Part shown: one piece after another, positions 55,464-63,734 of the stretch
Position numbering within the stretch: the stretch's first letter is position 1
How the letters are laid out: every line of letters starts with the position of its first letter
Assembly (NCBI GenBank): GCA_018267275.1
Contig: JAFDYV010000009.1
Span: 310,001 to 374,000, forward strand
Length of the DNA: 64,000 bases
Direction of reading: 5' to 3'
Origin: Bacteroidota bacterium
Lineage (GTDB): Bacteria; Bacteroidota; Bacteroidia; Cytophagales; Cyclobacteriaceae
Position numbers and translations under genes: made by a program
Notes under the pieces: generated by a model
What the model was told of the DNA's origin: nothing
The model's input: only the letters and a program-made list of their open reading frames with translations
Databases searched by the model: none

Positions 55464-55686
55464 CTGTTAATTTTTTCCTGTTGATTGGAACGGGACCTAG
55501 TTCTTGTCCAAATAATTTCAACACCTGGTTCACTTTGTCCATGCGAAGGGTCGTTTTTCCTTGCTCAATTTCTCTGACGAACCGAAGGCCAACTCCTGCT
55601 TTGGAAGCTAGCTCGGGTTGAGTCAATTGAAGGCTTCTTCTTTTGGACTTTACAAATTCAACTAAATTCAATGATTCAGGATTCAT
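55450..55686 (-). CDS. hipB: HipB-like XRE transcriptional regulator
   Basis: Helix-turn-helix protein of 78 residues: SLQLTQPELASKAGVGLRFV followed by REIEQGKTTLRMDKVNQVLK. It should bind the repeated TATACCC/GGGTATA sites just upstream and autoregulate hipBST. First gene of the module. Confidence 0.9.
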   Translation of the reverse strand: MNPESLNLVEFVKSKRRSLQLTQPELASKAGVGLRFVREIEQGKTTLRMDKVNQVLKLFGQELGPVPINRKKLTDESS

Positions 55687-55690
55687 TTTT

Positions 55691-55708
55691 TATACCCTAA
55701 AGGGTGCA
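55691..55708. promoter_or_regulatory. HipB operator 1
   Basis: TATACCCTAAAGGGTGCA, five to six bases before the hipB start. Same pattern as operators 2 and 3, with centres 41 and 40 bases apart. Confidence 0.72.
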
Positions 55709-55731
55709 ATATTAATGAAAAATTAATAAAA

Positions 55732-55749
55732 TATACCCTAATGGGTATA
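55732..55749. promoter_or_regulatory. HipB operator 2 (perfect palindrome)
   Basis: TATACCC-TAAT-GGGTATA is a perfect 7-base inverted repeat. It is the best of the three sites and probably overlaps the hipB promoter. Confidence 0.8.
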
Positions 55750-55771
55750 AAAAACGAAATTTACATGTAAT

Positions 55772-55789
55772 TATACCCGATTGAGTATT
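55772..55789. promoter_or_regulatory. HipB operator 3 (degenerate)
   Basis: TATACCC-GATT-GAGTATT keeps the left half exactly and the right half in part. Phased 40 bases from operator 2. Confidence 0.6.
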
Positions 55790-55851
55790 ATAAATGATTC
55801 AATATGCACTTTGGTAGAGTACTAACTTGCCAACTGCACACCGCCAACTGC

Positions 55852-56661
55852 CTACTTTTCTCCTTTCGCCCTTTCCCAATACTCATCCATCTCGGCCAAG
55901 CTCATCTCGCCCATTTTTTTCCCGTCCTTGGCCGACTCAGTTTCTAAAAATTGAAAACGCTTAATGAATTTCTTGTTGGTGCGCTCAAGAGCCTCTTCCG
56001 GGTCGATGTTGATGAACCGTGAATAATTGACCAATGAAAACAATAAGTCGCCAAACTCAGCCATGGCTTTTTGGTGGTCGATGGGCTTATCAGTCTCCAC
56101 ATTAAATTCGTTCTTAAATTCTTGCATCTCTTCTTCCACTTTCTGCCACACTTGTTCTTTGCGCTCCCAATCAAACCCCACGCCCCGTGCCTTGTCTTGT
56201 ATGCGGATGGCTTTGACCAAAGCAGGCAACGATTTGGGCACACCTTCCAACACCGATTTATTTCCGGTGCGGAGCTTTATTTTCTCCCAATTCTCTTTCA
56301 CTGTTTTTTCGTCATCTGCCATCACATCGCCATACACGTGCGGGTGGCGTTCAATCAATTTGTCGCAAATGGCATTTAGCACATCGGCCATGTCAAATGC
56401 TTTTATTTCTGAAGCAATGCGCGAGTAGAAAACCATGTGCAACATCAAGTCACCCAACTCCTTTTTTACTTCGTGCAAATTGCCTTCCAAGATTGCATCT
56501 GATAACTCATAAGTCTCTTCAATCGTGAGGTGGCGCAAAGTTTCAAGTGTTTGTTTTTTATCCCACGGGCAATTTTCTCGCAGTTCATCCATTACGGTGA
56601 GGAGCCTGTCAAATGCCTTTAATTTGGCTTCACGATTGAGGTCGGGGGCAGAAAGTGGCAT
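55852..56661 (-). CDS. mazG: Nucleoside triphosphate pyrophosphohydrolase MazG
   Basis: House-cleaning NTP pyrophosphatase of 269 residues with two MazG domains. The first shows ELRENCPWDKKQTLETLRHL, EETYELSDAI and ELGDLMLHMVFYSRIA. The second shows VEEEMQEFKNEF and AEFGDLLFSLVNYSRFI. The Glu and Asp clusters bind magnesium. It is monocistronic. Confidence 0.95.
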   Translation of the reverse strand: MPLSAPDLNREAKLKAFDRLLTVMDELRENCPWDKKQTLETLRHLTIEETYELSDAILEGNLHEVKKELGDLMLHMVFYSRIASEIKAFDMADVLNAICDKLIERHPHVYGDVMADDEKTVKENWEKIKLRTGNKSVLEGVPKSLPALVKAIRIQDKARGVGFDWERKEQVWQKVEEEMQEFKNEFNVETDKPIDHQKAMAEFGDLLFSLVNYSRFINIDPEEALERTNKKFIKRFQFLETESAKDGKKMGEMSLAEMDEYWERAKGEK

Positions 56662-56730
56662 GTTGAGTATTTACAATTTTTGATTTTCAAGGTACGATCG
56701 AGCACACAAAATATCAGCGAATAAAAAAAC

Positions 56731-56759
56731 TTTGCCGTGAAATTACTTGTTTATCTTTG
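56731..56759 (+). promoter_or_regulatory. Promoter of the small Cys-rich membrane protein gene
   Basis: TTTG, 17 bases, then TATCTTTG, a good match to the Bacteroidota promoter. It lies 25 bases before the ATG at 56785. Confidence 0.65.
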
Positions 56760-56784
56760 CATCAGGGTTTCAAATAACTAAATC

Positions 56785-57021
56785 ATGGCTATTTTCCTCT
56801 TAACACTCGGAGTTTTCGCGCTCTTCTTTGCATTGATGTCGGTGCGATTGCTATTTATTAAAAACGGAGAATTCAGAGGCACCTGCGCTACTCAAAGCCC
56901 GTTTTTAGCCAAGGAAGGAATCACGTGCGGCTATTGTGGTAAGGTAGTGGGCGCTGGCGAAGCTTGTGGTGACCCCGAAAAAGCTACAGATATCGAGATG
57001 CCTGAAATCAAAAAAAGATAG
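56785..57021 (+). CDS. Small Cys-rich membrane protein (NqrM-like)
   Basis: Protein of 78 residues. One membrane helix (IFLLTLGVFALFFALMSVRLL) is followed by a cysteine-rich tail with GTCATQSPFL, ITCGYCGKVV and ACGDPE. The layout of one helix plus four to five cysteines recalls NqrM, which matures the Na+-NQR complex. The exact NqrM spacing is not kept, so metal delivery or redox function is only a guess. The strong promoter supports expression. Confidence 0.7.
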   Translation: MAIFLLTLGVFALFFALMSVRLLFIKNGEFRGTCATQSPFLAKEGITCGYCGKVVGAGEACGDPEKATDIEMPEIKKR

Positions 57022-57025
57022 GGAA

Positions 57026-57421
57026 TCAACTCAATGACAAATCGGAAAGTTCTTTGCCGATTTCTCTTATACCTTTTAGGATTTTTTCTGTTTGAGTAGA
57101 GGACGGCTTCTTCCGACCCTGTACATATTGTGACAAAAGCGTAGGATTCATCGAAATTCTATCTGCCAAAAACCTAGCGTTGATTACCCGGTAAAACTGA
57201 AAGAACTGTTTTAGTTCAATATCTAGTTTAACATCCTTTTCATCAACTACAATTCCATCGTCTTCAAAATAGAGGTTTAGCGCTTCAACTATATTCTTTG
57301 AAAGCTCTGCCATCGTTTTGCCCGTGGTAAAAACTGGATAGTCAACAGCAAAAGCAGAGAATCCTGTTTTTGTTTTCTCTACCTTCACCGCTACTTTTTT
57401 TCTAATCTTTTGCGCCATCAT
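57026..57421 (-). CDS. hicB: HicB family antitoxin with HTH domain
   Basis: Protein of 131 residues. The HicB fold (VEKTKTGFSAFAVDYPVFTT, NIVEALNLYFEDDG) is followed by an XRE-like helix-turn-helix (RFLADRISMNPTLLSQYVQG). It lies directly after hicA and should bind both HicA and DNA. The order hicA then hicB is the common one. Confidence 0.9.
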   Translation of the reverse strand: MMAQKIRKKVAVKVEKTKTGFSAFAVDYPVFTTGKTMAELSKNIVEALNLYFEDDGIVVDEKDVKLDIELKQFFQFYRVINARFLADRISMNPTLLSQYVQGRKKPSSTQTEKILKGIREIGKELSDLSLS

Positions 57422-57610
57422 CTATTTTCTCAATCCTGCTTGCTTAAGAAGCTTCTTTTCAAGTCCCGTACCAACTTCGCTATTGCCGTGGTTAGGGAAA
57501 ATAATTAGACCGGGTTTAACCTTGTGTCTCATTTTCATGTGAGACCCTTTTTGCGATACCGGATACCAACCATCCTGTGTTAGCATACGATACAATTCCG
57601 AGCATTTCAT
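57422..57610 (-). CDS. hicA: HicA family mRNA interferase toxin
   Basis: Protein of 62 residues with the dsRBD-like HicA fold: MLTQDGWYPVSQKGSHMKMR. The catalytic histidine is in GSHMKM, and LLKQAGLRK ends the protein. The stop is joined to the hicB start with no gap. A 20-base palindrome lies upstream. Confidence 0.92.
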   Translation of the reverse strand: MKCSELYRMLTQDGWYPVSQKGSHMKMRHKVKPGLIIFPNHGNSEVGTGLEKKLLKQAGLRK

Positions 57611-57662
57611 CGATTTTATTCATATATGGGTTGTTAAATAAGCTTAAAAAATAGTAGGTCAA

Positions 57663-57682
57663 AGGTAAATAATTATTTACCT
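57663..57682. promoter_or_regulatory. Perfect 20-base palindrome between hicA and glmM
   Basis: AGGTAAATAATTATTTACCT is a perfect palindrome in the divergent gap, 53 bases from hicA and 50 from glmM. It is a candidate HicB operator; a TAGTTTTG -7-like element for glmM follows at 57705. Confidence 0.6.
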
Positions 57683-57731
57683 AAGCTCAAACGATTTTTA
57701 TAACTAGTTTTGTGCTTTTGCACGCCTTAAA

Positions 57732-59117
57732 ATGACTTTAATAAAATCCATTTCCGGCATCCGTGGCACCATTGGTGGCAAACCCGGAGATTCGCTGACT
57801 CCCCTTGATACGGTAAAATTCGCAGCCGCTTTCGGCACTTGGGTGAAATCCAGAAATGGCAAACGCATTGTCATTGGTCGCGATGCACGGCTTTCAGGTG
57901 AGATGGTGAGCACCTTAGTAAGTGCCACATTGCAGGGATTAGGCATTGACGTGATTGATTTGGGATTATCTACCACGCCCACGGTGGAGATTGCAGTGCC
58001 ACTCGAAAAAGCAGGCGGGGGCATCATTCTCACAGCCAGCCACAACCCCATTCAATGGAATGCCTTGAAACTATTAAATGAAAAGGGAGAATTCATTTCT
58101 GCGGATGATGGCGCCAAAGTATTAGAGTTGGCCAGCCGCGAAGATTTTGATTTTGCGCCCGTACAAAAGCTCGGAAAGTACGAACACAAAAAAGGCTACA
58201 TCAAAAAGCACATCGAACTAATTTTGAAAAATAAATTGGTAGATGCAAAAGCCATCAAAAAAGCAAAGTTCAAAGTAGTGGTAGATGCTGTCAACTCTTC
58301 GGGCGGTATTTCGGTGCCCGAATTGTTGGAAGCACTAGGCGTGAAAAAAGTCAAGAAATTGTATTGCGAACCCACCGGCAAATTTCCGCACAACCCAGAG
58401 CCTCTTCCTGAAAACATCAAAGCTATTTGCACCACGGTGCGAGTAGAGGGCTACGACTTGGGCATTGTGGTGGACCCCGATGTAGACCGTTTGGCATTGG
58501 TATGCGAAGACGGAAAACCATTTGGTGAAGAATATACTCTGGTGGCGGTGGCAGACTATGTGTTAAGTCGTAAAAAAGGCAATACGGTCTCAAACTTGTC
58601 CTCCACACGGGCTTTGCGTGATGTGACCAAGAACGCAGGCGGCAATTATTCTGCTGCGGCAGTGGGCGAAGTGAATGTGGTAAACGAAATGAAACGCACC
58701 AAAGCCGTGATTGGTGGCGAAGGTAATGGGGGAGTTATCTTCCCCGAGCTACACTATGGCCGCGATGCCCTGATGGGCATTGCGTTGTTCTTAACGCACT
58801 TGGCCAAACAAAATCTAACCGCCTCACAGTTGCGCAAGACTTATCCTGAATACTTCATCTCAAAAAACAAAATCGAGTTGACTCCGCAAATCAATGTAGA
58901 TGACGTGCTCGAAAAAATGAAGGCCAAATACGCCAACGAAAAAGTGAACACAATCGATGGAGTAAAGATTGATTTCGAAACCGAAAAGGAATGGGTGCAC
59001 CTGCGCAAAAGCAACACCGAACCCATCATCCGCATCTATGCTGAATCGCAAAACGAAAAAAAGGCAGATGAGTTAGCGAAGCGAATCATCAGCGATATCA
59101 GGCAATTGATTGGATGA
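57732..59117 (+). CDS. glmM: Phosphoglucosamine mutase
   Basis: Interconverts glucosamine-6-P and glucosamine-1-P for peptidoglycan and lipid A. The phosphoserine is in GIILTASHNPIQWNALKL. The metal loop is VVDPDVDRLALV, the sugar loop IGGEGNGGVIFPE, and the phosphate-binding end RKSNTEPIIRIYAES. The length of 461 residues is normal. A wider phosphohexomutase role cannot be excluded. Confidence 0.92.
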   Translation: MTLIKSISGIRGTIGGKPGDSLTPLDTVKFAAAFGTWVKSRNGKRIVIGRDARLSGEMVSTLVSATLQGLGIDVIDLGLSTTPTVEIAVPLEKAGGGIILTASHNPIQWNALKLLNEKGEFISADDGAKVLELASREDFDFAPVQKLGKYEHKKGYIKKHIELILKNKLVDAKAIKKAKFKVVVDAVNSSGGISVPELLEALGVKKVKKLYCEPTGKFPHNPEPLPENIKAICTTVRVEGYDLGIVVDPDVDRLALVCEDGKPFGEEYTLVAVADYVLSRKKGNTVSNLSSTRALRDVTKNAGGNYSAAAVGEVNVVNEMKRTKAVIGGEGNGGVIFPELHYGRDALMGIALFLTHLAKQNLTASQLRKTYPEYFISKNKIELTPQINVDDVLEKMKAKYANEKVNTIDGVKIDFETEKEWVHLRKSNTEPIIRIYAESQNEKKADELAKRIISDIRQLIG

Positions 59118-59149
59118 CATCACTGGTGGCACAGGCAGCAAAATTCTGA

Positions 59150-59157
59150 TAAATTTG
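59150..59157 (+). promoter_or_regulatory. -7-like element for the cysteine desulfurase gene
   Basis: TAAATTTG fits TAnnTTTG and lies 18 bases before the ATG; no clear -33 box. Confidence 0.38.
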
Positions 59158-59175
59158 TGCCCATAATTGTCGCCT

Positions 59176-60315
59176 ATGAGAGTCTACCTCGATAACGCAG
59201 CCACCACTCCCCTAGACCCTGAAGTATTTGAGGCCATGAAGCCTTTTATGCTGGAGGATTTCGGTAATCCGTCTTCCACGCATGCGCATGGGCGTAAAGT
59301 GCGTGCTGCTATTGAATCGGCACGCAAAAAGGTTGCGGAACTGCTGAACTGCACACCGGGCGAAATCATTTTTACTTCGGGTGGCACCGAGGCTGACAAC
59401 ACGTTGTTGTGCAACTCCATCAGCACCTATGGCATTCAACATGCCATCTCGTCTCCAATCGAACATCATGCGGTTACGCATACGCTGGAGACACTCGCGA
59501 AAAAAGGTTTGGTGCAATTGCATCATGTGCAATTAGACGAGAAAGGACATGTCGATTTGATTCATCTCGAAAATCTATTGCAACAACATCCCAAAGCATT
59601 GGTGGCACTCATGCACGCCAACAACGAAATCGGCAATTTACTTGACCTCGAAAAAGTGGGTGAACTCTGTGCGCAGTACAGCGCCTATTTTCAATCCGAC
59701 ACCGTGCAAACCATGGGGCACTATCGCCACGACCTGAAAAAGTTAAAGGTGCATGGCCTGACGGCCGCTGCCCATAAATTCCATGGCCCCAAAGGTGTGG
59801 GCTTCATGTACATCAACAAAGACAAAAAAATTCAACAACTGATACACGGTGGCGCGCAAGAACGCAACATGCGCGGAGGAACCGAAAATGTGTATGGCAT
59901 CATCGGCTTGGCAAAGGCATTGGAAATCTGTTACCGCGAAATGGCAGAACATGAAAACCACATCAAAAAGTTGAAGTCGCACATGATTGAGAAACTCCGC
60001 GAAACTATTCCGGGTGTTTCATTCAATGGCGATTCGGCCAATCTTGAAAAAAGTCTGTACACCGTTTTGAACGTTTCGCTTCCTGAATCGGAAGAAAACG
60101 ACATGCTATTGTTCAATCTAGATTTACAAGGCATCTCTGCGTCAGGCGGAAGTGCTTGCTCCAGTGGCGCTTCTACCGGCTCGCATGTTTTGGGTGCACT
60201 GTATCCAAATTCAAAGAGAGGAGCGGTGCGCTTTTCATTTAGTAAAAACAACACGCTAGCAGAAATCGATTTTGCAGTAGAGAAATTGGCAGATTTGTGT
60301 AAGGTGAGCGTTTAG
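59176..60315 (+). CDS. Cysteine desulfurase (NifS/IscS family)
   Basis: PLP enzyme mobilising sulfur from cysteine for Fe-S clusters and tRNA thiolation. YLDNAATTPLDPEVFEAM opens the family, PLP lysine in AAHKFHGPKGVGFMYI, and active Cys in SASGGSACSSGASTGSHVL. I start at the ATG at 59176 (MRVYLDN) rather than an upstream TTG. The 379 residues fit group I enzymes. Together with NifU at 22226 it could serve QueG and RimO. Confidence 0.94.
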   Translation: MRVYLDNAATTPLDPEVFEAMKPFMLEDFGNPSSTHAHGRKVRAAIESARKKVAELLNCTPGEIIFTSGGTEADNTLLCNSISTYGIQHAISSPIEHHAVTHTLETLAKKGLVQLHHVQLDEKGHVDLIHLENLLQQHPKALVALMHANNEIGNLLDLEKVGELCAQYSAYFQSDTVQTMGHYRHDLKKLKVHGLTAAAHKFHGPKGVGFMYINKDKKIQQLIHGGAQERNMRGGTENVYGIIGLAKALEICYREMAEHENHIKKLKSHMIEKLRETIPGVSFNGDSANLEKSLYTVLNVSLPESEENDMLLFNLDLQGISASGGSACSSGASTGSHVLGALYPNSKRGAVRFSFSKNNTLAEIDFAVEKLADLCKVSV

Positions 60316-60318
60316 CGA

Positions 60319-60657
60319 GTGGACTACAATTTCTACGTTTACATTACTACAAATCCGAGTAAAAATGTCTTGTACACTGGTATAACAAATGACTTAGGTC
60401 AAAGGTTAATCGAGCATTACTTGGATAGAGGCAATAGCGAAAGCTTTGCTGGTCGGTATTATGCCTACTTGCTAATGTACTGGGAACGCCATCAATATGT
60501 TGACCTAGCCATAAAACGAGAAAAGGAAATAAAAGGCTGGTCGCGGGCAAAAAAGCTTGCATTGACTCATAAGGAAAATCCGAATTTGAATTCATTGAAT
60601 GCGTCTATCGTGAGTCCTTGGCCACCACCCGATGGTTCAAAGCGTGGGGATTACTAG
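60319..60657 (+). CDS. GIY-YIG nuclease family protein (UPF0213)
   Basis: Single-domain nuclease of 112 residues: FYVYITTNPSKNVLYTGITN gives the GIY-YIG motif in the form VYI/YTG. The Arg helix is DLGQRLIEHYL, and the glutamate lies in IKREKEIKGWSRAKKLAL. It begins with GTG 3 bases after the desulfurase stop and ends 23 bases before a cluster of palindromic repeats. Cellular role of these lone nucleases is unknown. Confidence 0.92.
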   Translation: MDYNFYVYITTNPSKNVLYTGITNDLGQRLIEHYLDRGNSESFAGRYYAYLLMYWERHQYVDLAIKREKEIKGWSRAKKLALTHKENPNLNSLNASIVSPWPPPDGSKRGDY

Positions 60658-60680
60658 TCTATTTTTAGCTTTTTGGCGTT

Positions 60681-61018
60681 TGTCATGCTGAGGCACGAGG
60701 CATCTTTGTTTTCAAACTATGCCCAATTAGGAACAGATGTCTCGCTCTGCTCGACATGACAAACTATAAGTTACGGTGATGCCATGACTAACAACCCCAT
60801 GTTTCATTTGTCATGCCGAGGTACGAGGCATCTTTTACTTTCAAACTTTGCCCAATTAGGAAAAGATGTCTCGCTCTGCTCGACATGACAACCTATAAAT
60901 TAGGCTGATGCGATGACTAACAACATCCAGTTTCATTTGTCATGCCGAGGCACGAGGTATCTTTTGCATTCAAAGTCACCCCAAATTGCCAGAAGATGTC
61001 TCGTACCTCGACATGACA
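60681..61018. repeat. Three tandem copies of a TGTCATGC palindromic repeat
   Basis: Copies at 60681-60761, 60809-60890 and 60938-61018, about 81 bases each, with a period of 128-129 bases. Each begins TGTCATGCYGAGGYACGAGG and ends CTCGACATGACA, forming a long imperfect hairpin. The two spacers are also alike (both contain GATGACTAACAACA or a close variant), so the unit was duplicated as a block. It sits between the GIY-YIG gene and the CoA-transferase gene. Confidence 0.88.
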
Positions 61019-61033
61019 AAGTCTTGCAAAAAC

Positions 61034-62329
61034 TTAGCTTCGGTAGTACTGGTTACTCCCAAATCGTTTAATGATTTCTTTCTCCAGCATTTCTCGATTG
61101 GCGGGGTGGGCGATGTTCATTAACGCCAACGCGCGCTGATGCAAATTTTTGCCATATAAATTGGCAACACCATATTCTGTTACGATATAGTGCATATGCG
61201 CCCGCGTGGAGACCACACCCGCACCCGCCTTTAACGTGGGCACAATCTTCGATTCGCCCTTTTTGGTTGCCGAAGTAAGCGCGATGATGGGTTTACCTTT
61301 ATCGGATAGCGAAGCACCCCGTATAAAATCCATTTGCCCGCCAACACCCGAGTATTGATAGGTGCCAATCGAATCTGCACACACCTGCCCGGTAATATCA
61401 ATTTCAATAGCACTGTTGATGGCCACTACTTTTGGGTTGGTTCGAATCACCCGCGTGTCATTAACATAACTTGCTTCCAAAAAAGCAAATGCAGGATTAT
61501 CATGGATGGCCTGGTATAACTTGTCTGTACCAATCGCAAAAGCAGAAACTACTTTGCCGGGATGTTTTTTCTTGTACGCATTTGTGATCACTCCCTTCTT
61601 CAGTAAATCAATCACGCCATCAGAAAACATTTCTGTGTGGATACCCAAGTCTTTACAATGGTCTAACGACTGGAGTACAGCATCGGGTATCGCGCCAATG
61701 CCCATCTGAAGCGTGGATCGGTCTTCGACCAAACCAGCAATCAATTTACCAATGGTCTGTTCTGCAGCCGAAATCTTATCAGCATACCTCACTTGTGGCA
61801 GCCCATCGGTGCACTGAACCAACGCATCAATTTTGCTCACGTGTACAAATCCATCGCCATGGGTACGGGGCATGTTTGGATTCACTTGCGCAATCACCTT
61901 CTTAGCATACTTCAAAGCAGATTTCGCAACATCTACAGATGTACCCAACGAGCAATAGCCGTGTTGATCTGGTGGAGACACATGCAACATGGCCACATCC
62001 AACGGTAAAATGCCTTGTTCAAACAACCTTGAAATCTCGCTCAAGAAGATGGGAATGTATTCGCCATTCTCGCCATTGATGTTCTTTCGGATGTTGTCAG
62101 AAACAAAAAGCGAATTGAAATAGAACTTGTCTTTAAACTCTGGCTTAGTGATATCCAATTGCCCTAATGTGCTTACGGCAATCAACTCAACATTTGAAAG
62201 ACGTGGAGCTTGATTAGCAAGCTCGTTTAACAATAACAGAGGCGTTGCGGCACTTCCATGCACAAACACGCGATGACCTGGAGCTATCAAACGAATGGCC
62301 TCAGCCGCAGAAGTGTATTGAACTGACAT
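61034..62329 (-). CDS. Acetyl-CoA hydrolase/CoA-transferase family protein
   Basis: Class I CoA-transferase of 431 residues (4-hydroxybutyrate or succinyl-CoA:acetate CoA-transferase type). The catalytic glutamate is in INSAIEIDITGQVCAD, with GVGGQMDFIRGASLSDKGKP and MGIGAIPDAV as family motifs. It would move CoA between short acids; acetate links it to acs. The palindromic repeats lie just past its 3' end and may terminate transcription. Confidence 0.92.
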   Translation of the reverse strand: MSVQYTSAAEAIRLIAPGHRVFVHGSAATPLLLLNELANQAPRLSNVELIAVSTLGQLDITKPEFKDKFYFNSLFVSDNIRKNINGENGEYIPIFLSEISRLFEQGILPLDVAMLHVSPPDQHGYCSLGTSVDVAKSALKYAKKVIAQVNPNMPRTHGDGFVHVSKIDALVQCTDGLPQVRYADKISAAEQTIGKLIAGLVEDRSTLQMGIGAIPDAVLQSLDHCKDLGIHTEMFSDGVIDLLKKGVITNAYKKKHPGKVVSAFAIGTDKLYQAIHDNPAFAFLEASYVNDTRVIRTNPKVVAINSAIEIDITGQVCADSIGTYQYSGVGGQMDFIRGASLSDKGKPIIALTSATKKGESKIVPTLKAGAGVVSTRAHMHYIVTEYGVANLYGKNLHQRALALMNIAHPANREMLEKEIIKRFGSNQYYRS

Positions 62330-62415
62330 GTATAATTTATTTAATGGCCGAAAGATAGGCGCACAATCAAATGGTTGTGATGATATTTGTCAGGAAATAC
62401 GATTAATTTTAGCAA

Positions 62416-63201
62416 ATGTCGTCTTCAAACGTTTCCATCATCGGATCAGGCAACCTGGCTTGGCACTTGGCGCCAGCGTTGGACAACGCAGGCTTCGTCA
62501 TTAAAGAAGTATACAGCCGCAACCCACGGCATGCCGAGGCATTGACAGAACGTTTGTACCAAGCCGAAGTGAAAGCTTCGCTCGATTTTTCGACCAGCGA
62601 TTCAACGGTTTTTATTGTAGCCGTAGCCGATGACGCAATTGCGACAATCGCACAAGAAATCATACTACCCGATGATGCCCTGTTGGTGCACACATCTGGA
62701 AGCCAACCGATGGACAAACTACAATTTGCCGCGACACCGCATTTGGGTGTACTGTATCCCCTACAAACATTTTCCAAAGGCAAGAAGGTTGACTTCAAAT
62801 CACTGCCCATTTTTTTGGAATCAAATACAGTGGAGGCGGAGAAAATACTATTTGAATTGGCACAAGCGATAAGCAACCAAGTCACTAAAATCACTTCTGA
62901 AGAGCGCAAGGCGCTGCATGTGGCGGCTGTCTTTGCCTCGAACTTTACGAATCACATGCTTACCATTAGCCATGATATTTTGCAACATCATAGCATCGAC
63001 TTTCGCTTTCTTCGGCCCTTAATTGAAGAAACCATTCAAAAAAGCTTAACGCTTGGCCCAACGCAATCGCAAACGGGGCCTGCCAGCCGTGGCGATTTAG
63101 AAATTTTAGATAAGCATTTAGAATTTTTGCAGGACGATGAAGGTGTTGCGGAAATTTACAAAGTGGTAAGCCAGCATATTGTGGATAGGTATCAATCATA
63201 A
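62416..63201 (+). CDS. DUF2520 Rossmann-fold protein
   Basis: NAD(P)-binding protein of 261 residues: VSIIGSGNLAWHLAPALDNA opens the Rossmann fold, then VFIVAVADDAIATIA and LLVHTSGSQPM. A helical DUF2520 domain follows (ERKALHVAAVFASNFTNHML, GPASRGD). It resembles pyrroline-5-carboxylate and ketopantoate reductases. Substrate unknown. Confidence 0.9.
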   Translation: MSSSNVSIIGSGNLAWHLAPALDNAGFVIKEVYSRNPRHAEALTERLYQAEVKASLDFSTSDSTVFIVAVADDAIATIAQEIILPDDALLVHTSGSQPMDKLQFAATPHLGVLYPLQTFSKGKKVDFKSLPIFLESNTVEAEKILFELAQAISNQVTKITSEERKALHVAAVFASNFTNHMLTISHDILQHHSIDFRFLRPLIEETIQKSLTLGPTQSQTGPASRGDLEILDKHLEFLQDDEGVAEIYKVVSQHIVDRYQS

Positions 63202-63260
63202 ACATTATTGAGATTTAAGTACCTTTGGTTACCCAATTTTTGAATTCAACATTAACTGAT

Positions 63261-63572
63261 ATGAAAAAATACATTTTGTCATTCGCTTTATCTGCGTTGG
63301 TTGCTTCGGTTGGGTTAGCACAAGACACGGTGCGGGTAAAACCATCACAAGCGGTGCAATTGGCCCCCAACCAACCAAAGCCATTATTCATTTTAGATGA
63401 TGTAGAACTACCCGGTAGCGATTTGGGCAAACTTGAACCAAAAGATATTGAAACCGTGGAGGTGATAAAAGACGCCAAGTCGATTGAAAAGTACGGTGAG
63501 AAGGGCAAGAACGGGGTAGTGATTATTACCACAAAAAAATACAAGGAAAAGAAAGCCAAAGCGGGCAGCTAG
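63261..63572 (+). CDS. Secreted stand-alone TonB-plug-like protein
   Basis: A signal peptide (YILSFALSALVASVGLAQ) precedes one short domain. LFILDDVELPGSDLGKLEP and DIETVEVIKDAKSIEKYGEK read like the plug of SusC-type TonB receptors (DVESIEVLKDASATAIYG), ending GKNGVVIITTKK. The barrel and carboxypeptidase-like domain are missing. The ATG at 63261 is chosen because it precedes the signal peptide. It may interact with another receptor or TonB. Confidence 0.8.
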   Translation: MKKYILSFALSALVASVGLAQDTVRVKPSQAVQLAPNQPKPLFILDDVELPGSDLGKLEPKDIETVEVIKDAKSIEKYGEKGKNGVVIITTKKYKEKKAKAGS

Positions 63573-63734
63573 CGCCAAACTCTTAACAAAGTGCATGTAA
63601 AGTCGGTCTTATGCCGTCCAGTATAAAGACTCCTTTAGCGGTTAAACCCCCACCACGGGTCAATTATCGGGTATAAATAGCTTTTTAAGTATTTATTCGT
63701 ACATTCACATTATTATTTTAAAAATCAGTGAGTT
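63573..63734. other. Gap before the microprotein genes
   Basis: AT-rich stretch of 162 bases with no recognisable gene, hairpin terminator or consensus promoter. Confidence 0.35.

Noticed and set aside
57704..58051. Minus-strand frame of 115 codons over the glmM start
   Set aside because: Entirely inside glmM on the opposite strand, with low-complexity Pro/Ser composition; a shadow frame.
60681..61018. CRISPR array
   Set aside because: Only three units of about 81 bases, each internally palindromic, and the spacers resemble each other. This is a duplicated hairpin repeat.
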